A stretch of DNA of 64,000 nt from Mesorhizobium silamurunense (GCF_014843825.1 NZ_JHQR01000061.1:24439-88438), one strand, 5' to 3'. Counted from the stretch's first letter, positions 25,429-36,312 are shown. Made by a program: numbers and translations. The notes: generated from the sequence alone by a model not told the origin.

Positions 25429-26199
25429 TTCAGCTGCTCCTAGGTGCCAACTCCATCTGATAACGTTCGGGTGCAGAGAGATCCGTCATCCGAATGTCGG
25501 GCTGAGGCAACATTGGCGACATTCCCCACAATGCAGGATCGGTTTGCCTGGCTATTGGCGCCATTACATGATGATGGCCGAATAACATATTCAGTGCCAT
25601 GGGTCTGAAATCGAAAGACGCTAGAGCGCGTCCGGGTTAATCTGGGTCACATCCTGCGGCCTTTAATAGTTCTCGCATCCGGCGGGTGTGAACTCGTCGA
25701 GAACCGGGCGGACGGCGGCGACGGGCTTTCGGCAACATATCGGTGCGCCGACGCTCAGCCTCCGGGCGAGGGCTTCATCGGATGCGTACGCTCAGCCGAC
25801 AGTGCAAGACTTGCTGCCAAGGCTCGCGGGGTCCGGGGGCGCCTCGGTAGAGCTTCACCCTCGTCACCGACTCGGCCGATCGCAACCGCCGCCTCTATGC
25901 AGCAGTCAGCCGAAATGCCGAGGATCGATCTGGCGGCCAAGACATAGCGGGAGCGCCGACGTTACACCAGTGCCTGGGAGCCCCACCCACCATGTCCCGA
26001 CGGCATGACTGGATATGAATTGAGCATGACGGCGGCGCGACCAATGGCGCTAGCATATTTGCTTGATGTGTTACCGGAGGTGGCATGAAAGAGGCAGCGC
26101 CCATTGGGAGACTGATCGCTGAGATGCAGATGATCTTGGGACAGTCACGCTTTGCGCCGTTTGGCTTACCTTTCCTGGGTTTGGAAGAACTCAAGGAAG
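25429..26199. other. Intergenic region, decayed DNA
   Basis: About 770 bp between the hipBA promoter and the IS110 remnant. Short frames on both strands show no family features. The last part is probably the non-coding end or host flank of the IS110 element. Confidence 0.4.
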
Positions 26200-27017
26200 G
26201 GAGCGTGGCTGCGTCTTATGATTATCACATTGGTTTCGATTACCGCAAAACCTACAGCCCCCTGGTGGTTCAGGACACTGCCGGAAAAACGCTGCGGTCG
26301 GGTCGGCTGAAGAACGATCGCCAGTCTCTGGGGTGGTCGTTCCTGGAACGATTCAAAGTGAACTGGCACGCGGTTGTGCAAGCCACGCGCAACTGGATGG
26401 TGATGTACGACTGGCTGGACGGCATCCGCGACGACCTCGTGCTGAGCATCCGTTGAAGGTGAAGGCGATCTTCGACGCCAGCCAGGCCGGACGCCGGCAA
26501 CTCGCGGCCATCGACCGCATCCAGATCGACCGTGGGCTAGAGTTCATCGGCGACATTGACGGCCGGATCAGGCAGACGGAAGACACGATCCGGCTCATGA
26601 CAAAGACCAACGGCAATGTGAAGCTGCTGAAGACCATCCTAGGCCTCGGTGAGTTCTTCGCGCGGCTGATCGACGCCGGGGTCGATGATGTCTCCCGCAT
26701 CTGCAGTCCGAAGAAACTGGCCGCCTATGCCGGTCTTGTCCCTTCGACCTATTCCTCCGGCGGCAAGACGTACGACGGCAGGATCATCAACAAGTGGCTG
26801 CGCTGGGCCATTGTCAAGGCAGTTGCACCGGCCGTGGCCGCTGACCCGCAACTTCGGGCTCAGTATGAGCAACTGAAGTTCAGAGGAATCAACAAGGCGC
26901 GCGTTGCGATTGCGCGCAAGCTTTGACGATCGTCTTCCGGATCCTGCGCGACTAGCGCCGCTACGAGCGGCGCGCCGAGGACAGCGAGGAGGGTACATGG
27001 TCGATGATCTCGGTTGA
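26200..27017 (+). pseudogene. IS110 family transposase remnant
   Basis: One frame holds the N-terminal DEDD-type start (YDYHIGFDYRKTYSPLVV, ending with a stop at 26456). A different frame resumes with HPLKVKAIFDASQAG and the C-terminal Transposase_20 part (LLKTILGLGEFFARLIDAGV, PKKLAAYAGLVPSTYSSGGK, INKWLRWAIVKAV). A further shift leads to WSMISVD. The middle segment containing part of the catalytic domain is missing, so the element is dead. Confidence 0.8.
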
Positions 27018-27292
27018 CTGACTGAGGTCTAGCGAGCCCGGCAAGTACGGGTTGCGCCCATAGAGGAGAACGCGGGAGCCGAACGCCACTATGTGACCGA
27101 AGCCGGAAGAAGAGCGGCATCAGGGTCACGGATTGGAGACTGGTTCTGCACCGTAGGGCAGAAAAGCCGGTCCTACGAAAGGAAGAGGTTTGGGCCGATC
27201 GGCGGAGATGCCGATCAAAATGCAACCGAACCCAAGGAAAAGCCGCGCAAAACATGCGGTCTGGCCCTTGAGTTCTTTCATTGGAGACCGCA

Positions 27293-29806
27293 ATGGACAA
27301 TTCAGGCTGGGGATGGCCCTACAATGCTCCCGAACAAAATGATCCCAACGCCGACGTATACTCTTGGGTCGCGAATTTGACAGGGATAGGAGGGACAACA
27401 GACGATTACATGCGCCATTACCGTGCGATGCAAGAGCAGCACCGGGCTAGGCAACAGTCGGACGATATGCCTGCCGTTGAGCAGCAGCTGAGCAACTTGC
27501 AACTCAATTCTGCTGATGAAAGCTCCGGTGAGTCTTCTGATGGAAGCTCCGGTGAGGCGAGTTCGCCCGATACTCGCCCCGCGCAGACGCCTGGAAGGAT
27601 CCAACGCACCGACTTCGGCGGTTCGATGCGGATGCCGCGGCAGTCCGACCTGCAGGACAACCAGTTCAGCAACGCTCGCCACAGCGTAGACACGTCGCAC
27701 GCAGCCTCGAGCCGCTCGCGGTCCAGGCATTCGGCCGTCTCGTCGGAAGCCTATTCCTCCTCCCTGGAGGAGCCGGTAAACGCACCCCAGCCGAAAAAAA
27801 GATCGGGATGGAAATCGTTTCTGAAGACAGTGAAGAAGGCCATCGTTCCGACCAGCGGCAAGACGTCGTCGAAGGACTGGACACATCAGCCGGACGTTAC
27901 TGCCAAGACGACATATCGCATCGATTATGCCAAGCGCAGCCACCCGCGCGCAGCGGACGAGAACCTCATTGCCGACTTCACGTCCATGGGGCGCGAGCTC
28001 ACGCAAAGGCACCCCGGCGGCCCTTCCTTCCGCAGCATTGAACTGTACGCAATGCTTCTGCGCAAGTTCAGCGCATGGCTTCAAGATCAGGACGAGAGCC
28101 CGACGCTAGCCAGCCTGCTCGACGCCCCTGACGACCCTCACGATCCTCGTGGGTTAACTGCCCGTGCGGCAGCGTTTGCGAATGAGGTTGACCGAACAAT
28201 CGATGCTGCATTGGCAGCACTCCAGCAGGTCCGCGCCGGGCTCGCGCCTGAACGTCACTTAGGACCCTATCACCGTAGCATCGATTGTTATCCCGACGAC
28301 GCCCGCCTCATCGGAAGCTGGGCAAGCCAAGCCTTGGCCAATCTTCCGCCCGGGTCGAGTCAGCAGAGGAAAAACTGTCACGATAGGACTTTCGCCCTTC
28401 GCAAGTTTAGCGAATGGCTCAAAAGCACGGGAAAGGTGAGCATAGCAAGCCGACTTAAGAACGATTGGGACGGTTTGAATAAAGATCGTAAAGAATGTAG
28501 CAAAACTTCAGGACGTAAGTACATAAAGCTCCAATTGCTTCGGGAACACCTGGAAGTCGTTGAGGCGATCGCGGCGGGGAGTGTGGACTCCCCTGAGCAG
28601 CCGGCTTGGGATCAGGGACTTCCCGCAATGCCAGCCACCCCGAGCGAGGGTGCTTGGGATTGGTTGCGGGAGGAAATGCAAGAACCGCACCGCGGCCCGC
28701 AGGTCAGCTCTTGGCAGGGGCTTCCCGCAACGCCAGCCAGCCCGAGCGAGGGAGCTTGGGATTGGTTGAGGGAGCAAATGCAAGAATCCGCGCCCCCATC
28801 ATCGGCACGGGCTCGCTCGTCAGACATCTATGGCGGTCTTGAGTCGCTGATTGGTTTGCCGTCCACACCGCACGAGCTGCGTGATGATGCTCGCTCGGCG
28901 CCGGCGTGGGACGGTGCGTCGTCGTCTGCCCGGCCCATGCGAGAGCCGGGTTTGCCCGACATCGGCTACGTCGTGGGCCAGGACTGGCGCCACGGGTCCA
29001 GACCCGCCACGGATTTGCTAATCGATCTCCTGGAGAACGCCAGGCTCGCGCCGACGCAGTACGTTCCAACGACACGGTTCTTGATCAACGGTGAGCTTTA
29101 CACGGCCGAGCTGCAGTCGGACTGGAGTGTTTATCTCATCCATGACTCTGGAGGTGGGCAGGCGGATGCGCAGGCGTCCGGATCGGGTGCCTCGCTGACG
29201 CTCGGCGACACGCAATGGCTGGGCGACGAGCATATCCACAGGGATTACCAGCTCTTGCAGCAGGAGTTGCAGGAAAGCAATCCAGATCTCGCCGCCCGAA
29301 CGCGGTTCGTGGATCCCCTCGTCGCCCACACTCTGCGCGAGGGCACAAACAGCGACGCAGGCCTCGACGCGGTCGTCCGGGGCGGGCGGCGCGGTAACGA
29401 TACAGCCGACTTCCTGTTCCTGCCGGTGAACGATGCCAGTGCTACGGGTCACGGCGGCAGCCATTGGTCGCTGCTGCTCCTTGATCGCCGCAACCGGAAA
29501 AAGCCGGTCGCCTACCATTACGACTCCAGCAAGGGGCACAACTTCGAGAAAGCACTAAGGCTCGCACGAAAACTGAACGCTCGCCTAGTCTCGGTCGGAA
29601 TGACCGAGCAGGATAACGGTTATGATTGCGGCGTCTTTGTGGTGGACGGCACGCGGGCGCTGGTTGGAGAATTGGCAAGAGAACAGCCTTTAGGGGACGA
29701 GCCGCTGTCCCTCGGCTATCTCGACGTCGTCGCTGATCGGGCGGGCCTCCAGGAGAGACTGCGAGGCGGGGCAGCTGGCCCTGCGCGAACTCGACGACGC
29801 CGCTGA
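27293..29806 (+). CDS. C48 (Ulp1/SUMO protease-like) type III effector, NopD-like
   Basis: The 837-residue protein ends in a C48 cysteine-protease domain with H724 (GSHWSLLLL), D744 (YHYDSS), Q773 and C779 (TEQDNGYDCGVFVVDG), the intact Ulp1 catalytic set. The Ser-rich N-terminus (about 1-150) suits a secretion signal. The middle has two segments like DRTFALRKFSEWLKSTGK, and residues 442-510 contain two 34-residue repeats (GLPATPASPSEGAWDWLRE). Rhizobial NopD and Xanthomonas XopD use such domains to process SUMO inside plant cells. ATG 27293 has GGAG 7 nt upstream. I saw no clear tts box upstream. Confidence 0.85.
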   Translation: MDNSGWGWPYNAPEQNDPNADVYSWVANLTGIGGTTDDYMRHYRAMQEQHRARQQSDDMPAVEQQLSNLQLNSADESSGESSDGSSGEASSPDTRPAQTPGRIQRTDFGGSMRMPRQSDLQDNQFSNARHSVDTSHAASSRSRSRHSAVSSEAYSSSLEEPVNAPQPKKRSGWKSFLKTVKKAIVPTSGKTSSKDWTHQPDVTAKTTYRIDYAKRSHPRAADENLIADFTSMGRELTQRHPGGPSFRSIELYAMLLRKFSAWLQDQDESPTLASLLDAPDDPHDPRGLTARAAAFANEVDRTIDAALAALQQVRAGLAPERHLGPYHRSIDCYPDDARLIGSWASQALANLPPGSSQQRKNCHDRTFALRKFSEWLKSTGKVSIASRLKNDWDGLNKDRKECSKTSGRKYIKLQLLREHLEVVEAIAAGSVDSPEQPAWDQGLPAMPATPSEGAWDWLREEMQEPHRGPQVSSWQGLPATPASPSEGAWDWLREQMQESAPPSSARARSSDIYGGLESLIGLPSTPHELRDDARSAPAWDGASSSARPMREPGLPDIGYVVGQDWRHGSRPATDLLIDLLENARLAPTQYVPTTRFLINGELYTAELQSDWSVYLIHDSGGGQADAQASGSGASLTLGDTQWLGDEHIHRDYQLLQQELQESNPDLAARTRFVDPLVAHTLREGTNSDAGLDAVVRGGRRGNDTADFLFLPVNDASATGHGGSHWSLLLLDRRNRKKPVAYHYDSSKGHNFEKALRLARKLNARLVSVGMTEQDNGYDCGVFVVDGTRALVGELAREQPLGDEPLSLGYLDVVADRAGLQERLRGGAAGPARTRRRR

Positions 29807-30929
29807 TCGAGCTGGCTGGGGCGGTCCTTGGACAATCGCCGCCCTCCAGGCTTGCTTGGTAATGCGCCCGTCTGCGCCTTCGGAGACTGGAACGATTCAC
29901 AGCCCGAATGTCGAGGTCGACCTTGTCGTCATCGCGGCATCCCATCATCTGGCGGGTTTGTACAGACTGCAGACGATAATGCAGACCGATATCGAAGCGG
30001 CGTGGGCTGGAAGGCGTCCGGTTAGAAACCAGCGGTCTTGCCGTCGCGGCAATCCAGTGGTGCCCCCGCCAGCTATATTTCCGTCTCCGCTTTGGACGTC
30101 GACTCTTGCTAACGATGGCATCTGCGCGAATAAGCTCCCTCTCTACTAGTGCCGAAGTCAAGGATTGGAGGATTCGAGGTGACTAGAACATTAGCAAGAA
30201 CGACTAGGCCCAGGTCGAATAGAGGGAGGAAGCTATGGTGCGCCGGGTGGTAGGCTACCGGCAGGTTTCTGGGGGCCGAAGCAACGGCCGTGCCTAGTGA
30301 CCTCTCTGTGAGTGTTGCTTGCACGCATTAGGCATCTCTGATGGTTCGAGGAGAAACTGCTTCCGTCCGGGCTACTCCGCGTTGGGCATGGCAATCGCGG
30401 CTGCTAACCGGTTCTTGGGAAACGTCGCCAGTCGAGACAGAGTGACTGAATAAGAACCGAGCATGATCGGGGAGCGACTAGCGAAACATAGTACTTCCTT
30501 CGTTTGCTACCCTGAGTCCGCAATGGAAACGCCGGTCGAACCTGACCCTACAATCATTCGGAATGAACTAGGAAGCCTATTGGGTCGCGGGTTGCAGCCA
30601 CCCATTCGAAGCTTGAACAGATTTGAAAGTGCGACGAGAGCAAGGAGCACACCGCCGAAGAGTCCCGTTCACTCGGCCCGCGGCCAGAGCACCAGAAGCA
30701 GTGACCTCGCTGCGCGCTCAATCCATTATTTTGTACATACCCCCCGAGTCCACAAGGAGAGGCAAGTGTTCTTTGATTTCCATTTGATTACCGGAGTCAT
30801 GGTCGGCTTCGAGATAATAGACCATCTCGATTGCACTCTCGTTGTTGTGGACTTGGGAATCCTTCGTGTGATGATTACCACGACTTGATGATGTCTCCGT
30901 GGCATGCTTGGTGCCGAATGCAACAGGCT
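29807..30929. other. Long intergenic region, no supported gene
   Basis: About 1.1 kb between the C48 effector and the IS256 remnant. Frames at 30463-30888 (+) and 29442-30161 (-) were considered, but neither shows a recognisable family, a good ribosome site or a natural end. It is likely decayed. Confidence 0.4.
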
Positions 30930-31228
30930 CTTGTCCAGCCGCTTGTTGATGGCCGAGATCGATGAGGCCGAAAAGGCATGACCGCACAGTTCCTCGGTGA
31001 TCGCCTTCACCTTGCGGGTCGACACACCCTGCAATACATCTCGGCCAGCGTCGCCACCAAAGCCCGTTCCGACCGCTGGTAGCGCTCGAGCAGCTCAGTG
31101 GAGAAGCGCCCCGAGCGGTCCTGCGGAACCCGCAGCTCAAGTTTGCCGACATACCTGACAAGGGTGCGGCCATAGTAACCCGAGCGATAGCCGAGCCGCT
31201 CCGGCGTCCGCTCGCCTTGACCTGCCAA
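30930..31228 (-). pseudogene. IS256/Mutator-type transposase remnant
   Basis: Two minus-strand frames give GYYGRTLVRYVGKLELRVPQ, STELLERYQRSERALVATLA, then after a frameshift near 31030 QGVSTRKVKAITEELCGHAF and SASSISAINKRLDKSL. This is the N-terminal third of an IS256-family transposase. The catalytic DDE region is gone. Confidence 0.75.
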
Positions 31229-31309
31229 TGAAGTTTCATCCAGTGGCGATTAGAGCCTCGGCCGTTTTTGCTCCGATACCATTCTCTGGACCGCCGGAAG
31301 GTAGAGTTT

Positions 31310-32100
31310 CCCGGCTTTCTCACGATGGGGGGCTGGCTTGAGGCTGCCCGCTACGCTGCCGACCGGGCCTTCCGGCTATATGACGCGGCCGATCCCGAGA
31401 ATCGGCTGGTCGCAGCGGAATTGGAAGCGCGCTGGAACCAGGCACTCATCCGTGTCGGTGAGATCGAGAGGAAGATCGCCGCGCATGATTCCGCGACGCC
31501 GAGGCCATTATCTGTGTTGGCAACGAGCATCACGGCGCTGGCCACAGACCTTCAGGCTGTCTGGTCGGCGCCAACGACGGACGCCAAGCTCAAGAAGCGC
31601 ATCGTGCGCACCGTCATTCAGGAGGTGGTCGCCGATATCGACGATAAAGCCTCCGAGATCGAGCTGCTGATCCATTGGATTGGCGGCGCCCATACCGAGC
31701 TGCGCCTGCCGAAGCGCCGGCGCGGACAGCGCAACAGTACCTCTGGCGATATCATCGCAGCCATCCGGCAACTGGTGCTGATCGCCAGCGATGATCGCCG
31801 GCATTCTCAACCGCAACGGCCTGATAACCGGGCATGGCAATCGCTGGGCACGGGAGCGGGTCACCGCACACAGATCGCATCACAAGATCCCGGTCTTCCG
31901 GCCGGCACCGGATGAGAACGAGCCGTGGCTCAACCTGAACAAGGCCGCGCGCCTCCTCGGCGTTGCACCGAAGACCCTTAGTCCAGACTCGCCTCCGACG
32001 CAGGCGAGATCGAAGGCATTCATCCTCTACCGGATGGGCCGTGGATCTTCAGCCGATCAGAACTTGGAAATCCGCGAGCCCAGCAGATTGTTCATGCGCG
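31310..32100 (+). pseudogene. Large serine recombinase C-terminal remnant
   Basis: The frame reads LEAARYAADRAFRLYDAADP, ENRLVAAELEARWNQAL and AKLKKRIVRTVIQEVVADID, which is the coiled C-terminal region of large serine recombinases. After a frameshift near 31790 it continues IAGILNRNGLITGHGNRWAR and LNLNKAARLLGVAPKTL. The catalytic serine domain is missing. A related fragment lies at 60014. Confidence 0.7.
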
Positions 32101-32199
32101 CGACGGAACTCGAAATACCCTGCGGGATCGCGCCCCGATCAGCAAAACCTATCCCGTTCAACGGCATAGACAGATGGGTGTTATGAAAACAGGATTCTA

Positions 32200-32650
32200 G
32201 TATCTGCGCCAATCCTCCAACTTTTCGGCGGCGTCGGCAAAGAGTCAGGAACCAGTGGGCGTTCAGGCACTCCGCCCTGAAGCGGCCGTTGAAGGCCTGG
32301 ATGTAGGCGTTGTCGGTGGGCTTTCCCGGCCTGCTGAAGTCGAGCGTCACGCCTTTCGAGTAGGCCCATAGGTCGAGGTCGCGGGAGACGAATTCGGAGC
32401 CTTGGTCGACGCGGGATCGTCTTCGGATAGCCGATCTTCGGACAGACCTGTTCCAGTGCCCTGACTACATCCTCCGCCCCATACCTGAAACGCGGGTCGA
32501 GCACAGCATAGCGGGAGAACGTGTCGACGACCGTCAGCACACGGATCTTCTTGCCCGTCGCGAGCTGACCTGGACGAAGTCCATCGCCCAGACGTCGTTC
32601 GGGCCGACGGCTTTCTCCCGGCCTTCCCGCAGCTTCGCCGCTGTCCATGT
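32200..32650 (-). pseudogene. IS3 family transposase (OrfB) remnant
   Basis: Pieces in three frames reconstruct an IS3-type integrase core: KAVGPNDVWAMDFVQ, then KKIRVLTVVDTFSRYAVLDP, then FSRPGKPTDNAYIQAFNGRF and RAECLNAHWFLTL. At least three frameshifts separate them. It abuts the 3' end of the response regulator gene, so the insertion came very close to, or trimmed sequence just after, that gene. Confidence 0.8.
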
Positions 32651-32651
32651 C

Positions 32652-33278
32652 TTAAATCCCGTCGGGCAATCGGCCGCGCCTAAGTAGCTTGGCGCGAGCC
32701 TGCTTGTAGTATTTTTCAACAGTGGCGGGATCGACTCCGATCCGTTCACCGATCTGTTCGTAAACTTCCTTTCGCTTCATTCCGCGCTCACGGCGGCGCA
32801 TGCAATCTAGGATTTCCTGCTCCCGGCCCGTAAGCCCCGAATAGTGAAAGTCGGCTGCGAACTGATCTGTTGGCGAAATCCGAACGGAAAATCCACTTTG
32901 TGAAATATCCTGCAGCACCTCAGCCAAAAGTCCGCGCATCAGGCCGGTCTTGCCCACATATCCAGCTACACCAAACCGACGACAGTGATTAGCTTCGGCG
33001 ACCGAGTCTGATCCAGTGATAACCAGGTGTGTCGCTGAAGGGGATGCATCAACGACCTGCTCGATAACTGAAAGCCTGTCGAACTGAGAGATTGGATTTA
33101 CGCCCGGCAAGCCAGGGTCAATGAGAACGAGGTTAAAGTCCTGGGACCTCATTAGAGTCTTAGCTATGTCTAATGTGGGGGCGCCAAGAAGAACGCTTTC
33201 GGCGAGGCAGTTCTTAAGTTCCTGGATCAGCGCCAGGCGCATAAGGTCCTGATCTTCAATCACTAAAATCTGTTGCAT
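32652..33278 (-). CDS. LuxR/NarL-family response regulator
   Basis: The 208-residue protein has a receiver domain with the acidic pair in ILVIEDQD, the phospho-acceptor Asp in NLVLIDPGLPG and the conserved Lys in GYVGKTGL, then a LuxR-type HTH (SGLTGREQEILDCMRRRERG and VDPATVEKYYKQARAKLL). ATG 33278 is used. It is divergent from the LysR gene, and a histidine kinase lies just past that gene, so the three probably form one signalling unit. It differs from TtsI, the T3SS activator, in sequence. Confidence 0.88.
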   Translation of the reverse strand: MQQILVIEDQDLMRLALIQELKNCLAESVLLGAPTLDIAKTLMRSQDFNLVLIDPGLPGVNPISQFDRLSVIEQVVDASPSATHLVITGSDSVAEANHCRRFGVAGYVGKTGLMRGLLAEVLQDISQSGFSVRISPTDQFAADFHYSGLTGREQEILDCMRRRERGMKRKEVYEQIGERIGVDPATVEKYYKQARAKLLRRGRLPDGI

Positions 33279-33560
33279 GCGGTCCAATTATGACTGAGGC
33301 CCTAACCCGCATAACCGCATATGGAAAATATGGTCGAGAAAGGCAACCTCAAATAGGGACGGCGGCCCCCCTTTCCCAGGAAACGCACGGCGTCCATGGT
33401 AGCCGGCAAACCCACAACGCGAGCTGTGGAAAACTTACGCGAACGTGATCGAGGAATAGAGACCATGAACGAGCTCTCTTGCAGTCGAAATGCCTCACAA
33501 AATGGGGGGCGGCCAGCAGCTCTGATAACCTGCGACCACTATGTTGAACCGCGACCAGAG

Positions 33561-34499
33561 ATGAATCTGGCGTCGATCGATCTGAACCTGCTGGTAGCGT
33601 TGGAAGCCCTCCTAGAATGCCGCAACATCACGCATGCGGGTCACTGTATCGGCAAGAGTCAACCAGCAATGAGCCGGGCGTTGTCAACGCTGCGTGGGAT
33701 ATTCAATGATGATCTCTTGGTTCGAGCCTCAAGGGGCTTCGTCCTTACGTCGCAAGGCGAACGCTTGGCCCAAATGCTCCCGTCAGCGTTGAACACGATT
33801 CGGAATATGGTGAACTCCACCACGAGGGAGCGGCGGTCCAAAGCAACGGTGGCTATGCCCGATCACCAAACGCTGGTTTTGCTGCCACCGCTCATGCAGC
33901 GCGCGCCTGACCTTGAGATCGTCTCCCATTCGCTGTTTAAAGGTACCCTGCGAGCACTTGAGGAAGGCGATATCGATCTGGCCGTTGGGCAGATCGTCTC
34001 CGCTCCGCCCGGCTATTTGCGGCGCAGCCTCTATACTGACCACTTCGCTTGCTTGCTGCGCCACGACCACCCGGCACTAGCGCGCGAGTGGACAATGGAG
34101 AGCTTTTTGGCCCTGCGTCACGCCGCCGTCAGCTCAGACCCCGGTAGCCAAGTCGGGCAAATTTACGACGAGCTGCCAGAGTTGGGACTCCCGGATCGCA
34201 GGATGAGGTTTTCAAATGTGCTAACAGCCGCGATGGTGGCTGCGACTTCCGATTTAGCCCTGGTTGTCCCGCGCCGGGCGGCGATGCGATTTTGCGCCAT
34301 GCTACCGCTCACGGCGGTCGACCTACCGATGAAAATGAAACCTTACGAGGTCGTGCTGATCTGGCACGGGCGTTGGCATCGCGACCTGGAGCATAAATGG
34401 CTGCGCGGTGAGATCGTCGCAGCGCTGACTGCAGGATCAGGCGCACACAAGCATGAGGGACTGCAGCAGAATGATGGGGTTGCAGCTTACCCAGTCTGA
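33561..34499 (+). CDS. LysR family regulator (NodD/SyrM-like class)
   Basis: The 312-residue protein starts NLASIDLNLLVALEALLECR with a helix-turn-helix (NITHAGHCIGKSQPAMSRAL) and FNDDLLVRASRGFVLT, a pattern typical of the NodD/NahR/SyrM branch of LysR proteins. The effector domain follows. The start at 33561 gives the normal family length; ATG 33465 would add 32 atypical residues. It lies between the response regulator and the histidine kinase and is divergent from the former. The ligand is unknown. Confidence 0.85.
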   Translation: MNLASIDLNLLVALEALLECRNITHAGHCIGKSQPAMSRALSTLRGIFNDDLLVRASRGFVLTSQGERLAQMLPSALNTIRNMVNSTTRERRSKATVAMPDHQTLVLLPPLMQRAPDLEIVSHSLFKGTLRALEEGDIDLAVGQIVSAPPGYLRRSLYTDHFACLLRHDHPALAREWTMESFLALRHAAVSSDPGSQVGQIYDELPELGLPDRRMRFSNVLTAAMVAATSDLALVVPRRAAMRFCAMLPLTAVDLPMKMKPYEVVLIWHGRWHRDLEHKWLRGEIVAALTAGSGAHKHEGLQQNDGVAAYPV

Positions 34500-34943
34500 A
34501 ACAGAGGTCATCCTCGCGCAGACGGCATGAACCGGGATCGGAAGCTCGCGTCGAGCTCCGACAAGGACCAGCGTGTTTTTCAGAAGTCTGATTCGCTCCG
34601 GGGGCTGGATGCAAATGCGCTGAACCAACAATGACAAATCGTCTCGCGATCCCTTGTCGAAGACATGCTCGCCGGCGGGCCGGGCAACACAGTGTAACAG
34701 AATCGATGGTTCCGGCCCTTAGACGCGCACGAATGAGCCGACATCCATGCTTCCGAATTGGCACCGACCGACAGGCCTGATGATGATCATCAGTACGATT
34801 TGCAGAGCTCATCAGGGTTCGACCAATGAGCATAAAGGGACCCGATTGAATTTTTCCGTAATTCTTTTGGAATCGCTGCTGTCCTCATATGCGCTTGCAC
34901 GCTGCTCAATTTTGGCCCGGTTCGCGACCGTGCAGCCGGTGCC
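34500..34943. other. Intergenic region, no gene seen
   Basis: About 440 bp between the LysR and histidine kinase genes, so the kinase probably has its own promoter. Short frames here have no recognisable features. Confidence 0.4.
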
Positions 34944-36230
34944 ATGATGCTAAAGCGGTCCTTCAACTCCACCACCGGCCTCTATTTAGCGCTGGCGATG
35001 GCACTCTCACTAGGGTGCTGGTCGTTTGTTCTATCCGAACACTACCGACAAGAGACTGAACGATTGCTCGGTCAGACCTTTGAAATTCTGTACATATCGG
35101 AAGAAGCCCGGATGGGCATCGTGCGGATTGCCGGCTGGCTTCGTCTGGCCAGCGAGACCAGAGAACTCGATCCGGCGTTCGGCCGCCAAGTCACATCGAT
35201 CATCGACAACATCGACAAAATATTGACGCTCGAACAGTTAAGCCAAAAGGAGATCAATCTTCTGCTCAGGGCCCGGAAAGTCATAAAGGCGCAGGTTATG
35301 GCACTCGCGCTGATCGGCAGAAACTACGATGCGGCGGTCCGGCACACCGACGAAATTGAGCAAATTCTGTCTGAAATCGCTCATTTAGCAGTCGCTCACC
35401 GCCTCGATGTCAAAGAGAAAGGAAAGATCGCGATCGCTGCTACGCGTAATCGCTTCGTTTTCGCACTAGCGCTCGTTTTGGTTGCTGTCGGCTTTATAAT
35501 AATTGCGCAACGTGTCGAATTTTCCAGACGCCGCGACGAATACATTCGATCTTTTTCGTTGCTGCATGCCCATATGACCCGATCACGAATTGTTGCGCTT
35601 CGGCTGTTTCATGACTATTTTGGAAAACAGCCTTCACCGTCGCCCGGAATGCTTAAGGCTGCACAAGATGCGGTGAAGGAACTCGAAGGTATCACTAACG
35701 GGCTCATGCGGATCGCCAATTCCGAGCGAGACCTTCGCACCGAGCCGCTCGGCAAACTTCTTCAAGAGCCTCGCGGTGCACTGGACACCCACATTCGATT
35801 AGAAATCCACGACAACGCGAAATATTTGCAAGTTCCCGGGACCCAAGTTCGCTTGATTGTCGAAGAGCTTGTAAATAACGCTATGACGGCTGTTCGAGGA
35901 AAACAAAACAGACAGGTCACGATCGGAGCGCGCCTTCTCAATCGACGCTTCTTGTTCGCGCGCAGGCTTCTCATTGAAATTTCGGATAACGGTCGTGGTA
36001 TGACCTCGGATATTCTGGACAAAGCCGCAACGCCGTTCTTTTCGACGCGAGGTGGTTCGCACGTGGGGCTTGGTTTGACAGGTTGCATCGAAATGGTGAG
36101 TGCGATGCGCGGCAGCGTCAAAATTACTTCGACGCCCGGCATTGGGACTGTTGTCCGTATCGTGTTGCCGGTGAACCCGGCAGGATGGCAGTCTGATGAT
36201 CGAGTACCCTCACCATTATTGCCCGGTTGA
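34944..36230 (+). CDS. Membrane sensor histidine kinase with atypical H-box
   Basis: The 428-residue protein has two membrane segments (about 12-32 and 168-190) enclosing a helical periplasmic sensor of about 135 residues. Past the membrane there is a helical segment with FSLLHAHMTRSRIVALRLFH and then an HATPase domain: N-box VEELVNNAMTAV, G1 DNGRGM, F-box PFFSTR, G2 HVGLGLTG. The usual H-box (HELRTPL-like) is not present; one of the histidines in LLHAHMTRSR or LFHDYF may be the phosphorylation site. Its likely partner is the response regulator at 32652. Confidence 0.85.
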   Translation: MMLKRSFNSTTGLYLALAMALSLGCWSFVLSEHYRQETERLLGQTFEILYISEEARMGIVRIAGWLRLASETRELDPAFGRQVTSIIDNIDKILTLEQLSQKEINLLLRARKVIKAQVMALALIGRNYDAAVRHTDEIEQILSEIAHLAVAHRLDVKEKGKIAIAATRNRFVFALALVLVAVGFIIIAQRVEFSRRRDEYIRSFSLLHAHMTRSRIVALRLFHDYFGKQPSPSPGMLKAAQDAVKELEGITNGLMRIANSERDLRTEPLGKLLQEPRGALDTHIRLEIHDNAKYLQVPGTQVRLIVEELVNNAMTAVRGKQNRQVTIGARLLNRRFLFARRLLIEISDNGRGMTSDILDKAATPFFSTRGGSHVGLGLTGCIEMVSAMRGSVKITSTPGIGTVVRIVLPVNPAGWQSDDRVPSPLLPG

Positions 36231-36312
36231 ACCCACGCTCCCCCGACTGCAGGGCCTGACGAAGGTCCCAAAAAGAACGGGCGTCGAGCGACTTCCCAAG
36301 CGCTATAGCGCC

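Noticed and set aside
30463..30888. Plus-strand frame of 141 codons
   Set aside because: There is no ribosome site or recognisable family, and it lies next to decayed IS sequence.
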